Source of the DNA: Ulota crispa
Lineage: Eukaryota > Streptophyta > Bryopsida > Orthotrichales > Orthotrichaceae
Reading direction: 5' to 3'
Assembly (NCBI GenBank): GCA_963920765.1
Contig: OY987242.1
Location: 34,930,002 to 34,994,001 of the forward strand
Length of the DNA stretch: 64,000 nt
The notes under the pieces were generated by a model. That model did not search any database, had not been told where the DNA came from, and saw nothing but the letters and a program-made list of their open reading frames with translations. Positions 32,947-45,396 of the stretch are shown here, one piece after another (positions within the stretch are counted from its first letter, which is position 1; each line of letters starts with the position of its first letter). The position numbers were made by a program, and so were the translations under genes.

Positions 32947-33863
32947 TTAACCCCTAAAGGCCCAAAGAGCCTACTTTGGGCTTTAGGAGAACTCGGGCAG
33001 GCTCTATTGACTTCATAATTTGGGAAATTTTCATTTATTTTTTAGGATTGATACTATTCATCATAATCTACATGTGAAGCTTTATTTCATGTCATTCCGA
33101 TAAGTAATGCAAAAGTTATAAGGTTTTTTCAATTTCAATGTCAAACTGAGCAGCAATATATATATATATATATATATGTAATTTATTTATAGAACTTTAT
33201 AGATTGATACCTACTCAAAAAAATTGAACCACTCAATTTCAAATAATGAGGTAAGAGTTAAAAGGAGTTTTATTTTGCAAGCAATGAAGGTAGGAAGAGG
33301 GTAGAAAAAACATATAAAATCATCTTTTACTCTCAATTTTGAAAATTTTCAAATGAAAATGAAAATTAAAGGTACTAATTGTGTTAGAGCATTCTTACCA
33401 TTGGAATTAACAATTTTCAAATTCTTCCAAAACTTATTAGCATATTAGTAATATCTTTCATTCATCAATACCTTTCACTTAACAATTTTTGTAAAAATGA
33501 ATCCAAAATTTTTTTTGGTTAAAATTTTCTAGATATGCTTTCAACTCATTCTCCAACATATTGCAAAAATTGCACAAGAAATACAACATACGTGTTTTTC
33601 TCTAAAAAGTTTGAAAAATAATACTTCACCTTCTGGAAGGACTAGAAAAGCTTACATTTTGAAGTTTAGGCACATTGATCTTGCAATTGGTGGGGATATT
33701 CATTCTGAAATTTTGATACAATGTACTTGTGCAAGTCAACCAAAGGACCCTATGGTTGGATTTGTTAAAAGGTAATTTTCAATGAAAATTTTGACCCTAG
33801 TTTGGGGACTAGTATTTTGAAGCAGTTTTGGGCCTCTAAACACAAAAGAATTTTAGGGGTTAA
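32947..33863 (-). mobile_element. TTAA-target element, long copy 2, nested in MITE copy 3
   Basis: The element is 32951-33859, beginning CCCCTAAAGGCCC and ending ATTTTAGGGG, with TTAA on both sides. Removing it leaves GGTTTAAGGTGAC, the uninterrupted sequence seen in other host MITE copies (for example near 37915), so the TTAA duplication is real. It is homologous to 24434-25324. Confidence 0.85.
33159..33179. repeat. AT dinucleotide microsatellite
   Basis: Ten or so AT units inside the long TTAA-target element. Confidence 0.9.
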
Positions 33864-33936
33864 GGTGACATTTTGGGTTTAAGGTGAAGTACAAAATGGG
33901 ACCCCAATTTATTCCCAATTTATCTAATATAGTAAT

Positions 33937-36900
33937 CAATGATTACTTGTGGTCGAGAAACAAGTCATGATTGTCAAAGCGCATTCGAGTTTGTGTGCAT
34001 CTAGAAGTTGGCAGGCTCTACAGAATGTGGCAGTTAATTCGAAAGTAGAGCGATCTGCATAATTGTTGGTTGCTAAACACACAACCAAATGTGCGCAAGA
34101 TTCAAAATTTTCACTGTCGAGTGCCCACCTTTTGTTGCTCCAAAGTAACTCTAGGCGAGATTTTGCAAACGCTGAGCGGGGCTGGGTGGTGGAAGAATTG
34201 AGGCGGCGGTGAGAATTTGCCGTGCGTGAATGTTCTTTTGAATTTGGACGGTGAGCATTCTATCAACATCTTTCCAATGGCAACTTTCTAAATTGGACGA
34301 CCGGTTTGAGCGGCCTTTCCAAAGTTTCCATTTCAATATTCTAATTGTTTTTCAATCTAGGATGGCTTCAAAATTATTTGTTAGAGGTCATCGTTTAATT
34401 ACCTGGCAAATTTTAGCCCAAATTGTACCTTGTGATTGGCTATCATCATACTACAAAAATCACAAAGACCTTTGTAATATCACATATTGACCTCTTTAAT
34501 ACGGCATCTAGTCTCTACGATATTATAGATACAATTTGAAGACTAACTAAATTTTTTACTTTGCATTCTATTTAACATATGAAACTCTTATTAAAGTTCT
34601 AATGGCAAATGCGTAGTATAGCAAGTGTGAACTGCTAGTAACATTAGAAAATTTTGGTGAAGAAATGAAGGACTTTGCCAAATTCCTTCTCAGAAGTTGG
34701 TGAAAGCCACCATATTAGTAGATTTCATGAACAAATGTGCACACATTGTTGATTCTATCCATTTCTTATCTATAATTTTCTTACCTTCTTGCATCCTTGT
34801 ATTGTTGGGTTCATATTGCATAATCAACAAAAAGATAAAATTGGTAACCTCTAGTAGAGGTTACCAATTTTGGCAAGTTTTGCATAACGTTTTGCTATTG
34901 ACTCTAAATTGTAATGGAGGCTCTTTTGCATCTAGAGAAGTTATCTTGAGGAAGTTTGAATAGATATCTTGTTTGAATAGCAAACTAATGATGCTGTTTG
35001 GTGCTTGTTGTGTTTTATGTGGTGACAACAATTTCCTACTCATTAAGAGAAAATCTTCACTTATGTTTTGAATAATGATTTATGTGATTCCATAATATTC
35101 CTTCAATAATTTGGCTATATTCTTTTAGCCACCATGATTGGTAGATATAATACTAAAATCCATGGTATAGAATCAACCTTATTTAAATGCAATGCAAGAC
35201 TAGACAACTACTAGATTACGAAAAAAATACTTGTAGGAAGGTTAATAATGTGAGATATGTAAGATTGAGTTCATCTCTATTTTGAATATAGTTTAGATCA
35301 AAATTATCAAAGAAGAGAGCATTTTACTTATTTCTAAAGCTTCACAATATTATGTAATCAATCAAGTCATTGTTCACAATAAATGGATAGAAGAAAAGTG
35401 TTTCACATATGTCAAAATTTTAACCTTACACCTTGTGAAACAAGCTATTCAAGTATTAAAAAGTAAAAGAATTAAAACATGTCACATGCATGCAAACAGA
35501 ATTTTCATCTATTTGCATTTATTGTATTTTTGTGTAGATTTCTAAAATCTTTTAGTCTAGATTTTAATAACAATTTTCTTCAAATATCCAATTATTTAGT
35601 GAAAACATGATAACATTTTTCATTGCTAGACATAAAATATTTTCAAATTAGTGTTTTAAAAACTAAACAATACATTAGATATTCAACATATCTAGATGTA
35701 AAATAAAACATCCTTGCCCTTAAAGAAACATGATAAGAGTTTTAGGACAAGAAGTATCAAAGCTATGATCTTGGGTTTAGCCACTCTTTAGTTTGCTTTA
35801 GTTGGTCTCTAGAGTGACACAATTAATCTGCATTGAATCCTAGTAGAAACATTTATGTATTGGAGGCATTGTCCTAGACAAATTAGAAAGACTAGATATA
35901 TATCAAGTATAGATCTCACATAGAACATCTAATTTCTAAATTTGCACTTATCTAATTGCCCTTTACATTGAAATTATTTTGTAAATGAAAAGAGACTTTA
36001 GAAAACATATGAAGATTTTGATTTTGTTATCTACATCTATTTCTATTCCTTTGTTTTTGTAGCCCACTCAATTGTGTTTAGAGAGAGTTTAGAGCTTGTT
36101 TAAAACATGCTTGTTTTTTTAATGTGCACTCACAACAAATGCACAATATAAGCTCAAATGAGTTCAACAAGATCAAATTTAATGTAATCAAGTTATCAAG
36201 GATTTAACATGAATGACCCAATATATAATCATCCCAAGATAATATGTCTAGTTTTTGCTCTAAGAATATCCTCTAAATTTTGAATCCTCCAACATTAACA
36301 TAGTTTCCAATCACCATATAGAATGTGGTATTCCTTATATCAACCTCGTAATTTGCTAGAATTTAGAAGGTCAAGTACATTGCAAGTTTACAACTCAAAT
36401 GTTTCAAAAATAAAAACAAATAAGGCAAAATTTTCACTATAATTATGATAACAACTTATAAGTTATAACTTCTTAATAGTAAGTATGATCAACATAATTT
36501 GAGGATAGATTTATGCTACAAGGGTATATTTAATTTTTTTATTCTCTTTGGAATAAGGTGATATAAATTCACATTCAATTAAATGGACTTTATTTTTAGT
36601 GACCTTCGAAATCACCTAAATACGCAAAAATGTGAAGATGTATCATTAATTATGTCTTAAAAGATATTCAATGATCATTTATGTAAATGAAAATTTCTAA
36701 ATTATAGGCAATTCATTATATGTTTGTATCCTCACAAATAAATTAACCATTGCATCAACCAATATTTTTCAATAGAATTTAAAATAAAAAATCTCAAATT
36801 TTGAATCAAATTGATTGGACATTATGTATTGTTTATTCTTACATTATTTGTTTTGCAATGATCATCCATTTGATAAATTGAGTCAAAAGGGGTAGCTTGA

Positions 36901-37006
36901 GTGTTTAGGAGTTGTTATAATATTAGAAGGTTCTTTTTTAATTTGAATGGATAAGAGGAGATGATTATTTCAAAGTGTTCAACAAGGATTTGCAAGGATG
37001 AGAACA
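33937..37006. other. AT-rich desert
   Basis: A less AT-rich patch at 34030-34330 has short frames on both strands without family motifs. A frame at 34697 (LVKATILVDFMNKCAH) faintly recalls hAT transposases but is too short to call. The rest holds nothing I can support. Confidence 0.35.
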
Positions 37007-37010
37007 AGTT

Positions 37011-37263
37011 AACATCGTATTAGGTAATCTAGGCAAAGGGTACTTTTGGGACTTTTAGGTTCTAGATGATCACCTTAGACCAAACTCAAGGTTTTTTTTT
37101 GGTACACGTGTCCTCACCTGAGAGGAGGAATTTGTAAGGGAAAAAATCTTAGTGGCTCACTCTAAATCTAATACCTTCAAATTTGATTTAAGGTAACTTT
37201 TTGGGTTTAAGGTGGAGTACAAAATGGTACCTCCCTTTTGCCTAGATTGCCTAATACGGTTTT
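37011..37263 (-). mobile_element. 4-bp-TSD MITE, copy 4
   Basis: Ends AACATCGTATTAGG and CCTAATACGGTTTT, with AGTT on both sides (37007-37010, 37264-37267). It is in the opposite orientation to copy 5, 470 bp away. Confidence 0.85.
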
Positions 37264-37734
37264 AGTTGAACAACCCACAATAGGTTACAAAGGCAATTCT
37301 TGTCAACTTTGTTGCACAGCTTCAATTAGTTTAAATTTTGTAAGACTTTGCTTTTTGTTCTATTGGAATGTTTAAATTTTTGAGTCTAGTAGTAGTAATT
37401 TGATGTTTAAGATTTGAAAAGCTCATGGTAACTTATTATGTGTTCAATCACACATTTTGCAATGATTATTTCAATGTTATTTCAAATGGATACACATGCT
37501 TTTTGTTGTAAGGTGTAAACATTTTATAATATTATGTAATGTTTTCTAGCTCCAGACTTTTGCAATAGCATGGCTCTAGTTTATCATTGACATTTTCACA
37601 AGGACTTCATAATTACCATGCATTTACTAGAGAAAAAACCTTTTTTGTACGAACCCATTGCAAAATGTTAGTTGATTGGAAATCTTGCTTATTGTGTAAT
37701 GTTCAAATCATGATTTGCCAACACATGAGACTAT

Positions 37735-37988
37735 AACACCATATTAGGTAAATTGGGAAAAAGGGAGGTACCATTTTGTACTCCACCTTAAACCCAAAAA
37801 GTCACCTTAAACCAACTTCAAAGGTATTAGATTTAGTTTGAGCCACTAAGATTTTTTCCCTCACAAATTCCTCCTCTCAGGTGAGGGCACGTATACCAAA
37901 AAAAACCTTGAGCTTGGTTTAAGGTGATCACCTAAAACCTAAAAGTTCCAAAAAGTACCCTTTCGCTTAGATTACCTAATATGGTGTT
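37735..37988 (+). mobile_element. 4-bp-TSD MITE, copy 5 (best preserved)
   Basis: Ends AACACCATATTAGGTAAATT and TTAGATTACCTAATATGGTGTT-like, 254 bp long, with CTAT on both sides (37731-37734, 37989-37992). Confidence 0.9.
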
Positions 37989-38192
37989 CTATGCAAGTAA
38001 ACTAGAGTATGATACTTGTAACTCAAGGTAAGTTTAGCAGGAGAGACTTACATATTGACTTAACGTCAATCATCAATCTAGATTATAACAACCAATAATT
38101 GAATAAGTTGAAACCAAGTTATAGATCATCAACAAAAATGAATTCTTCAACTCTTACTTTTGATCACTCTTGAGGAGAGAATAGAAAACTCC

Positions 38193-38304
38193 ATATTCAA
38201 TCAATATGGAGTTGTCAATTATATATGGAGTGTATTTGGACCAACACAAAGTCCAAATACAATACACTCCATATATAACTGACAACTCCATATTGATTGA
38301 ATAT
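38193..38304. repeat. 112-bp near-perfect hairpin
   Basis: Arms of about 52 bp read ATATTCAATCAATATGGAGT...GGAGTGTATTTGGAC and pair with GTCCAAATAC...GATTGAATAT across a loop of about nine bases. The right arm has a small internal duplication (ATACAATACACTCC). It shares stem words with the hairpins at 16629-16793. Confidence 0.85.
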
Positions 38305-39095
38305 ACGCTTTTGAAGCTTGCAAACTTGAAGAAATGAAATTTGCAAACTACACCAAATAGTGCATTTAAGTTGCCCCCATACCAATTTTTTGACATTTTG
38401 CACTAATTAAATATTTACCAAGAAAACAATAACATATATCAATAATTATTGTGATAAACAATGGAGGAAGCAAGCAAAAGCAAAGGTTGGGTGCAACAAC
38501 AAGTGCCACAACTAGAGAGCATGGAAGTTGAAATTTTAGACACAACTAGGAATTACTGTAGCTTAAAGAGAGTTGCATGCCCCTCTAACCTCTAGGTGAC
38601 CAAGAGTGAATCATGAGATAACTTTGTCAAGGTAAGACAACCTAATTGTTGAGGCAACCTAAAATGCACTATTATGCACTAATCACTATTTAGTGTAAGA
38701 GAAAAGAAACTGTGTACAACATTACTTGTGTTTGAGAACTTATAAGTCCTCCACCAGTCAATAGTTTATACCACACCATGTCAAGAGCTACAACTGCAAG
38801 AGCTACAACTGCAAGCTTGTCCAAAGTGGTATCCCGGTTCAGTGGTGAAAATCAAACACAAAAGTAAGTACTGATCAGGAACTAATCAAACAAGTTATTG
38901 CCGGAACTTGTCTTGAACAAGGTCTCAAGGTAAAGGTAGCAATTGGGAATGTCAGGAAGGTTAGTTAGATTCTAGATGACTAGACCACCACACCCAGCAG
39001 GTCCAGCTTCTCCCTCGATCTCGCACCTAGCCAAGCTCGGTAGAATCAGTCGGTTACAGACAGGCTCAAACAGTCACCAGCTCGTTTACGAACTA
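38305..39095. other. Spacer
   Basis: AT-rich DNA with a short tandem duplication (GAGCTACAACTGCAA, about 38786-38815). No gene is recognised. Confidence 0.35.
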
Positions 39096-39165
39096 ATTCA
39101 CGAGTTCATCCACAAGCTCACTTACCAGTTCATTCATGAGCTCATTAACAAGCTCATTTACCAGA
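39096..39165 (-). repeat. 12-bp tandem repeat at the 3' end of the 39-43 kb gene
   Basis: Units like GAGCTTGTTAAT repeat six times on the minus strand and would code LVNELVNELMNELVSELVDE in a frame other than that of the last exon. The stop codon at 39154-39156 lies within the array, so most of it is 3' UTR. Confidence 0.7.
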
Positions 39166-42100
39166 TGTTTGGCCTTCATGTCCAGGCGCAACGGGAGCAT
39201 TGATTTCGACATTGAACAACTTGAATCTGATGAAACCATCATCCACGGGCTGCTGCTCAGTGACTGGAGTTGACGAGAGATTCTGATGAGGAGGCGCACT
39301 TGAGGTGGTAGCATGTGACCCTGGATTGTTGAACGATGAAAGAAAATTGACAGTCTGGTGGTAAGGCGACTGCATGTTTGTCGTTGTTGTTGCTGGATGA
39401 GCATGAGTGTTGGGAACGAAATCAGTCGTTGGCCATGACGGCTGTTGTTGTTGTGCAAGAGTAAGATTGAAATCGTTGTGCAGGTGTAGCCACGACATGG
39501 GAACTGTCGAATCTTGCTCCATAAGCCTAGTGCGTGCTGCGTACTGATATCTCAGTTGAGCCTTGCCAAATTCCCAGGTGCAACTTTGGATTCTGTTGTT
39601 GATAGGCACAACCCCATTGCCATCATCTATCTGCACAAGCAAAGTTGTAAAGTACTAGCGTTATAAATTGTAGGTTTAAAGTTGGATATCAATAGCTGGT
39701 CAAAACTCAAATCCCAAAGTTTGATGTACTAGCTGAAATGCATGGAATTAGCCTGCTGAAACTGAATAGGTTTCAAGGGAATGGAGCCAGCCTTTGGAGA
39801 AATTTATCAGCTTACTGTAAACAGGCACAATAAAACCAACTTAAATTCCAAACTCCTAGATGGAAATCTGTCAAGCTCTCCAAGGTGGAACCAAAATTTG
39901 GGGCGGTTAACAAAGTATTGATGTGGAATATCCGTAAGTGTGATGAAAAGTGGAGGGTTTTCATCAGTAGAGTTCAGAGATTTCCCTCACAACTGTCTGT
40001 TTTGAGTTGTCTACGTGGGTGACAGAAGACTCTAGTGGTCCAGCTTAAGCTCACATCTAGAATCTAGGCTTTAGTGCTCAAGTCTTCAACCGGCCACCTC
40101 AAATTTTTTTATCAACACATGAATTTCAGTTTCTAAAGTTGTAGGCACTTATATATACTTGATTTCAAGTTTCTAAGCACACTTGTCGCACTCTTGAATC
40201 AGATATTTCAACCAATACAAACAATTAAGCATTGACAGCTTTGCAGATTGCAAGTCAATTCTGGAATGTACCTGAGATCCAGGGATGTCTCCATGGTCAG
40301 AAGGAGCTGCAATTGCTGTGGTTGGAGGTGCTGAAGAAGGACATGGGTTGCTACTTGGCAGTGTTGCTTTACTGGTAGAGCCCTTCTTGGTTTGTGGAGG
40401 CATCATTGAGTTAGATTTTGTCTTTGGCACACTTGTTGTGTTCTCCTCTCTTAGTTGAGCGGGCTCCACCGCTTCTGATCATTAGTCAATACACAAGGCT
40501 GATTATTTACATATGTTAAGAGAACAAACAACCATGGTACACATAGTTCAAAGCCAATGGCCATTGCTACCGTAACACAAGCTATCTTGCTGTTCTTGAG
40601 ATAAAATTCTGAGCAACCAGTTGTAGTTATACAATTCAGGTGACCCTCTGAAGTATGAACTACATGTTTTGCTTAGGAAGATTGTGAGCCTATACACACA
40701 AACTGAGCCCTAACTGTGATTCCTTGATCAAGTTTAGAGATTTCAGCTCCCAAAGCCTGCAAGAAGTGGCTAGAGTACATTTATTTGACACAGGATGAAG
40801 ACATTTTTTACACTCTTGTTGGAACATTCTTCAACAGTAGGATATAATTTGTTTAGTAAGAGGCATTAGATCATGCAAAGTAGAAGAAAAGCAGAGTGAG
40901 GTTTGTGTTTACCAAGATGTAGGGCGGGAGATTGTTGGGCTTGGGTCGAGTAAGTGGAAAACTTGGGAATTTGGTGAGTATCTTGGGTCAAACGCGCCAG
41001 TACTCCATTGGGATGTTGCACTGCTTCGTTGAAAACGTCTCTGCATGTGGATCATTACATGCAAGGAAAGCTCAAACTAAGTATACAAATACACAGAACA
41101 CAATTTTGTTTGCTATTTCAATAGACATAAAAGTCAAGAGGATGTAGCTACAACTAAAGTTAGGACTTCTTCTTTTGAAATAAATCACGTTTGAAAACTT
41201 TAAATTAAATCTCACTTCAAAGTAGAACTATGTAAAGCTGGTTCTCACAACTATCTGCTAAGCAAGTGAAAGTTTAGGTACAGTATGTGAGCATCCCACC
41301 TTAGCGTCCTCTGTTGGCCCACTGCCCCACCTCGATAGACCGAACTTAAACTGTTATATCCACTGCTTGTCCTCTTCCCTTGAAGTTTAAGCATTTGAGC
41401 ACCCGTGGGCTTTAGAATGGGAGTGCGATCCTCACCATCACCATCTAGTTGCCTAACGTCACTCACTGGAAACAACAGACTCTTGCAAAAATAAAAACAG
41501 CTCGAGCAAGGTGCTGTGGGGATGCATCGGTGGGTGCCACACATGAGAGACTGGAAGAATGCCTGCTCTCTCCTCCTCTCTTCAGCAAGACGGAACGCCT
41601 CAAGTGTTTCTGCTAACCACCATGGAGATGTCAAGATGCCCGGGACGTGGAGAGAAAGACCACCTTGCTGAGATGACTCGGTGGGAAACTCTGACTCAGG
41701 AGGAGCAGTGGTGCTGTCATTCAGTTTCCTGTATACTCCCACCCGTCGCTGTAAGGACAGGTCCTGTCAAGTCAAGGTAATACAATCCCAGGCTGATAAT
41801 TTTCGTTAATAGGCCCTGTCAACTGTCAAGGCCAGTAAATACACTTTCACACTGATTATTTTTGTTGATGATTTTTGTTGTTTTTAAGCAGCCCCAAATT
41901 GTGACGTTTTACGTGATAAAAGAATGGGACTCATACTGCACGTTTATGTGAACTACGCCATTGTTACTGAAAGTAAAGGAATTGCAGATTGCCCATGGTC
42001 ATATGCAACACACTAGCAAGTCTAGCATGCTCTAGTGCCTCCCACATTTTGATGTTCCAATGTCCAAGAACCATCTACCAAGACCAGAGATAGGCACGCT

Positions 42101-43026
42101 GGCACGGGCTTGTGGTTTAAGTCAGGCAACTGAAAGTTTATCATTCACAGTCAGCTTGTATAGGATCTCTTAAAATATATATTGATTCACTTCCTATTGT
42201 GCACATTGAAAGAAGCATTCCTCTTGTGTAAGCCTATTGCAAACAACGATCAAGATGGATATTTGACCCCTTAGCTTAAATGGTAGGAGGAATGGAGTAT
42301 GCACCTGCTGTGTATAATGTTTACATGTGAGATTCAGTGTGTGCAACATTCACTCGTGGGATGCAAGAGAAGCTGGCTGTGAACGTCACTATCACTGCAT
42401 GTCCCGTCTAACAAAACTTACTAAGAAGATCTTAAATACAACGCATTTGAACTTGTAATATAAATGACAACACGGCTAGATATTGCACACATTGGTAAAT
42501 AATGCAGGTTCTAAGGACTTACCGTGCCATGGTTGTCATAATTTGGCTGCATAAGGGTGTCACTTTCCCCATCAGAAACAGCGTGGCATTCTACGTCATT
42601 GGTAATCTGACACTGTAGCCTCAGAGTAGTGAGATGACTTTCCTGACCAGGGTGAGATTGGACGCTTGCCGTATAAGTCCTGTGACTCTCCCACGCGTCC
42701 ATCAGTCTGCCCTGATTGAACAATGAACTAACGGAGAGAGCAGCAGAAGCTGAAGTTGAAGCAGAAGCTGAAGTTGAAGCAGAAGCTGAAGTTGAAGCAG
42801 AAGCTGAAGTTGAAGCAGAAGTTGAAGCAGGCATAGTTGCAGTAGAATGACAATGTTGGATGGTGCTTCTGCTTGCGTTAATGGTTGTGGAACTCATGAC
42901 ACCAGCTGCTCCCTGAGCTACTGGGAAAGTGAATGAATGTTGTATCAGCCATGACGGCTTGGCCGCCTTCTCAGAGTTTTTCCTAGTAGTAGATGCCTGG
43001 TGATAATAGGAAAAGTTCTGCACCAT
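39154..43026 (-). CDS. Multi-exon Ser/Ala/Gln-rich protein, function unknown
   Basis: Exons with good splice signals on the minus strand are 42523-43026 (start MVQNFSYYHQ, or an acceptor at 43018), 41467-41748, 40913-41040, 40272-40474 and 39154-39630. The first three join in phase and the last two join in phase; the link between exons 3 and 4 is out of phase, so an exon near 40.6-40.8 kb is missing from the model. The protein has an AST/SAS repeat, a helix WWLAETLEAFRLAEERRREQ, the Cys-containing segment CGTHRCIPTAPCSSC, Pro/Ser/Gln-rich linkers, and near the end FIRFKLFNVEINAP. KLFNV resembles the R/KLFGV repression motif of plant B3 and class B heat-shock factors and similar words in ARFs, so a transcription regulator is a guess. 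No DNA-binding domain is visible. Confidence 0.5.
42745..42830 (-). repeat. 18-bp coding repeat (Ser/Ala/Thr)
   Basis: On the plus strand units of AGAAGCTGAAGTTGAAGC repeat about four times. In the gene's frame they encode ASTSAS repeats, a typical slippage-prone low-complexity stretch. Confidence 0.9.
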
Positions 43027-44366
43027 GTTGCAGAGTCTTGCCAGAAAGAATCAGCCAGCTCAAACGTGAGTTCTTGGGAAGAACTAGTTCTAACAGCCAA
43101 CTTTCAGAGTATGTCTTGTGCAAGCAGCCACAAATTCACAAGTTCCCTGCCTTCACGTCTTGAACCAAGATTCCTTCCTCAATAACTAACTGGAACCTGT
43201 TAAGGTCAAGCATACTAATTGAAAAGTATCGGATTGAAGAATTTGCATATAAAATGTCGATGATGCAAAAGTGTGCTACTCTACTTTCCCAAAGCCAAAT
43301 TGATCTACATGCAGGATCTTGTTTGAATAGTTCAAAGCTACTTGACAATTTTGTGATTGTCTAGCTATGTCTTACTCACTTCTTATTCTCCTGGAAACTG
43401 GCAGTATGCTCGTGAAACATAAATTATTCTTACAGAACAGGAACTGGCGGACATAGTTATTTGTTGTATGCACAGATAAATGGTCGTGTTGGATAGAATG
43501 GTGCATCTTAGAGCTATAATTTTGCAACACTCCAGTCAGTCCAGTGCTTATAAATCCTTTAACAAGACTAAAAGTCAAGCTTCTCGGCAAAACCTTAGAT
43601 AGAGACGCATGGCAGAGAAACTTCTATTAATCTCTTGAAAAATTGCTATGTTAATGTAACAGTTTGATATTCTTTCCCTCTCTAAGCAGATGCATAATTG
43701 AAATCATGACAATATTTCAAAGCATGTGAAAGTTGTGGGTGAACTTGATTGCTTACCGTATCGATTGACAAGCCAACTTTGCTCCCGTTTGTTTGTAGGT
43801 GACGGTGGTGTAGTATGTCTTCGATTTACAAGCGTTCGATTTACAAGCGTTCTGCGCCCTTGAATAAGAGGCCGATTCCTCTGAAAATGAAGCTTCAAAA
43901 TAAGTTCCACTGTGTCGTATCTCTCTCCCAAAATCTCTCTACAACTTTAGTCCAGAAAAATCCTCCACACCGAGTTTGAACACCAAATTGCGTGAGCAAG
44001 GCCTGTTGCAGCCAAGAGTGGTCCCGAAGCAATAATCGTGCTGAGCAGAAGGCGACGCCTTTGAAAGTGCTCTCATACACACCAAGTCATAGTCACATTC
44101 ACAAGTCGCTGTTCTCCTTAGTTAGATTCTTTCATACCTACCCAAAAATGACACATTGTTTGCCAGTAGTACCAACTGGTTAGCAAATTACATATTCAGT
44201 CTCTCTTACTAGTCACACACTCAGCTCATGCAAGAAATGGAAAAAACAGGCTTCATTTAAATAGAGCAATCGTGTATAATTGCATATGCACATTGAAAAC
44301 AGAAAGAAATAATTTATCTGATTATCTCCTACTATGTCTCAAAGTACAGACTTGTAAACTCGATGT
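43027..44366. other. Upstream region of the 39-43 kb gene
   Basis: This should hold its promoter and leader. A direct 15-bp duplication CGATTTACAAGCGTT occurs twice at about 43820-43850. A short minus-strand frame at 43895-44080 (MYESTFKGVAFCSARLL) might be a leader exon but has no family support. Confidence 0.35.
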
Positions 44367-44495
44367 CCATAATGTCATACTCGTTAATTTGGGAAAACGA
44401 TGGGTACCTCATCTTAATCCAAAACAGCCACCTTAATTCAATTAAGGAGGTCACCTTCAACCTAGTTAATGAACTTCTCTTCAAAATTTCAGAAG

Positions 44496-45045
44496 TTAAT
44501 CTCTAAAGGTCCAAGGGGTAAGAGCAAAACATAGATGTGTTATAAAATGATATGTATGTAATTTTGATGAGTTTGCTTCAAAAGAGAAAATAAGAATCAT
44601 AATTTTTAGTAATTAATTAATTATCCATACAATCAAACACTCAAAAAAAGTTTTGGATTTTTATGTAATGAATTTAGAAGCATTTACCATTTAATATTCA
44701 CCAAAATTACAAATTTTACTCATAGATTTCAAAATTTGGTATGATTGGTTAAAAATAGATATTCAATTCTAAACTTAAAAAATGCAATCTTTTGAAAGGA
44801 GAGAACATCATTAGTTTCCTAAAATTGCAAATTTTACAACACTAGCAAATATTGAAGTGTATGTCTTTGAAAATTTCTCTTTGGTGGAGTTTAACTTGGA
44901 TTGACATGATTCAAGTTAAGTTGGAAAATAGACTTGATTTTGTATTACAAGAAATAAATTTTTTTTTGAATTTTTTTTTGTCTTAGGTAGCTCAAAAAGA
45001 ACAGGCAGCAACCAAAAAATGGTCAATTGGGCACTTAGGGGTTAA
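44496..45045 (+). mobile_element. TTAA-target element, 542-bp copy, nested
   Basis: The element is 44500-45041, starting TCTCTAAAGGTCCAAGG and ending TTGGGCACTTAGGGG, with TTAA on both sides. It is inserted in MITE copy 6. Confidence 0.75.
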
Positions 45046-45046
45046 T

Positions 45047-45396
45047 AACACGATATTCATTAAATTGGAAAAAAACAGACATTTTGGGAATTCTTGCCCA
45101 TTTTTGTTGGGTGTGCACTTGATTGTTTTCCAATGAAATGGGATATGTATCTTCCAAAAATACGCTCTTTATTATCCAAGTAGTTGAGAATCTTCCAAAA
45201 ATACACTCTTTAATACCCAAAAAGCTAAGAACAAGATCTATTTGTTCCACAAAATAACAATATATCTGAAATTTTGGATACATAGTTCATTAACTACGTT
45301 TAAGTTGACCTCCTTAAACATTTAAGTTTACTTGAGAGGTTTTAGGTGAAATACAATTTGGGATTTTTTTTTTTCCAATTTAATGAACATTGTGTT
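45047..45396 (+). mobile_element. 4-bp-TSD MITE, copy 7, 350 bp, nested
   Basis: Ends AACACGATATTCATTAAATT and CCAATTTAATGAACATTGTGTT-like, with TAAT on both sides (45043-45046, 45397-45400). The left TAAT overlaps the TTAA of the neighbouring element, so this copy arrived later. Confidence 0.85.

Larger units (their letters stand above)
32355..33936 (-). mobile_element. 4-bp-TSD MITE, copy 3, holding two other elements
   Basis: The left end is AACACCATATTAG and the right end TCTAATATAGTAAT. The family interior (CACCTGAGAGGAGGAATTTG, GAAGTACAAAATGG) is split by a 403-bp foldback at 32373-32775 and a 909-bp TTAA-target element at 32951-33859. Its own target duplication is no longer clear. Confidence 0.75.

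Noticed and set aside
34697-34963. Possible hAT transposase (DUF659-like) fragment LVKATILVDFMNKCAH
   Set aside because: The likeness covers fewer than 20 residues, and following residues do not fit the family.
39154-40474. Auxin response factor identity
   Set aside because: Only a short KLFNV-like word supports it; no B3, ARF middle domain or PB1 domain was seen.
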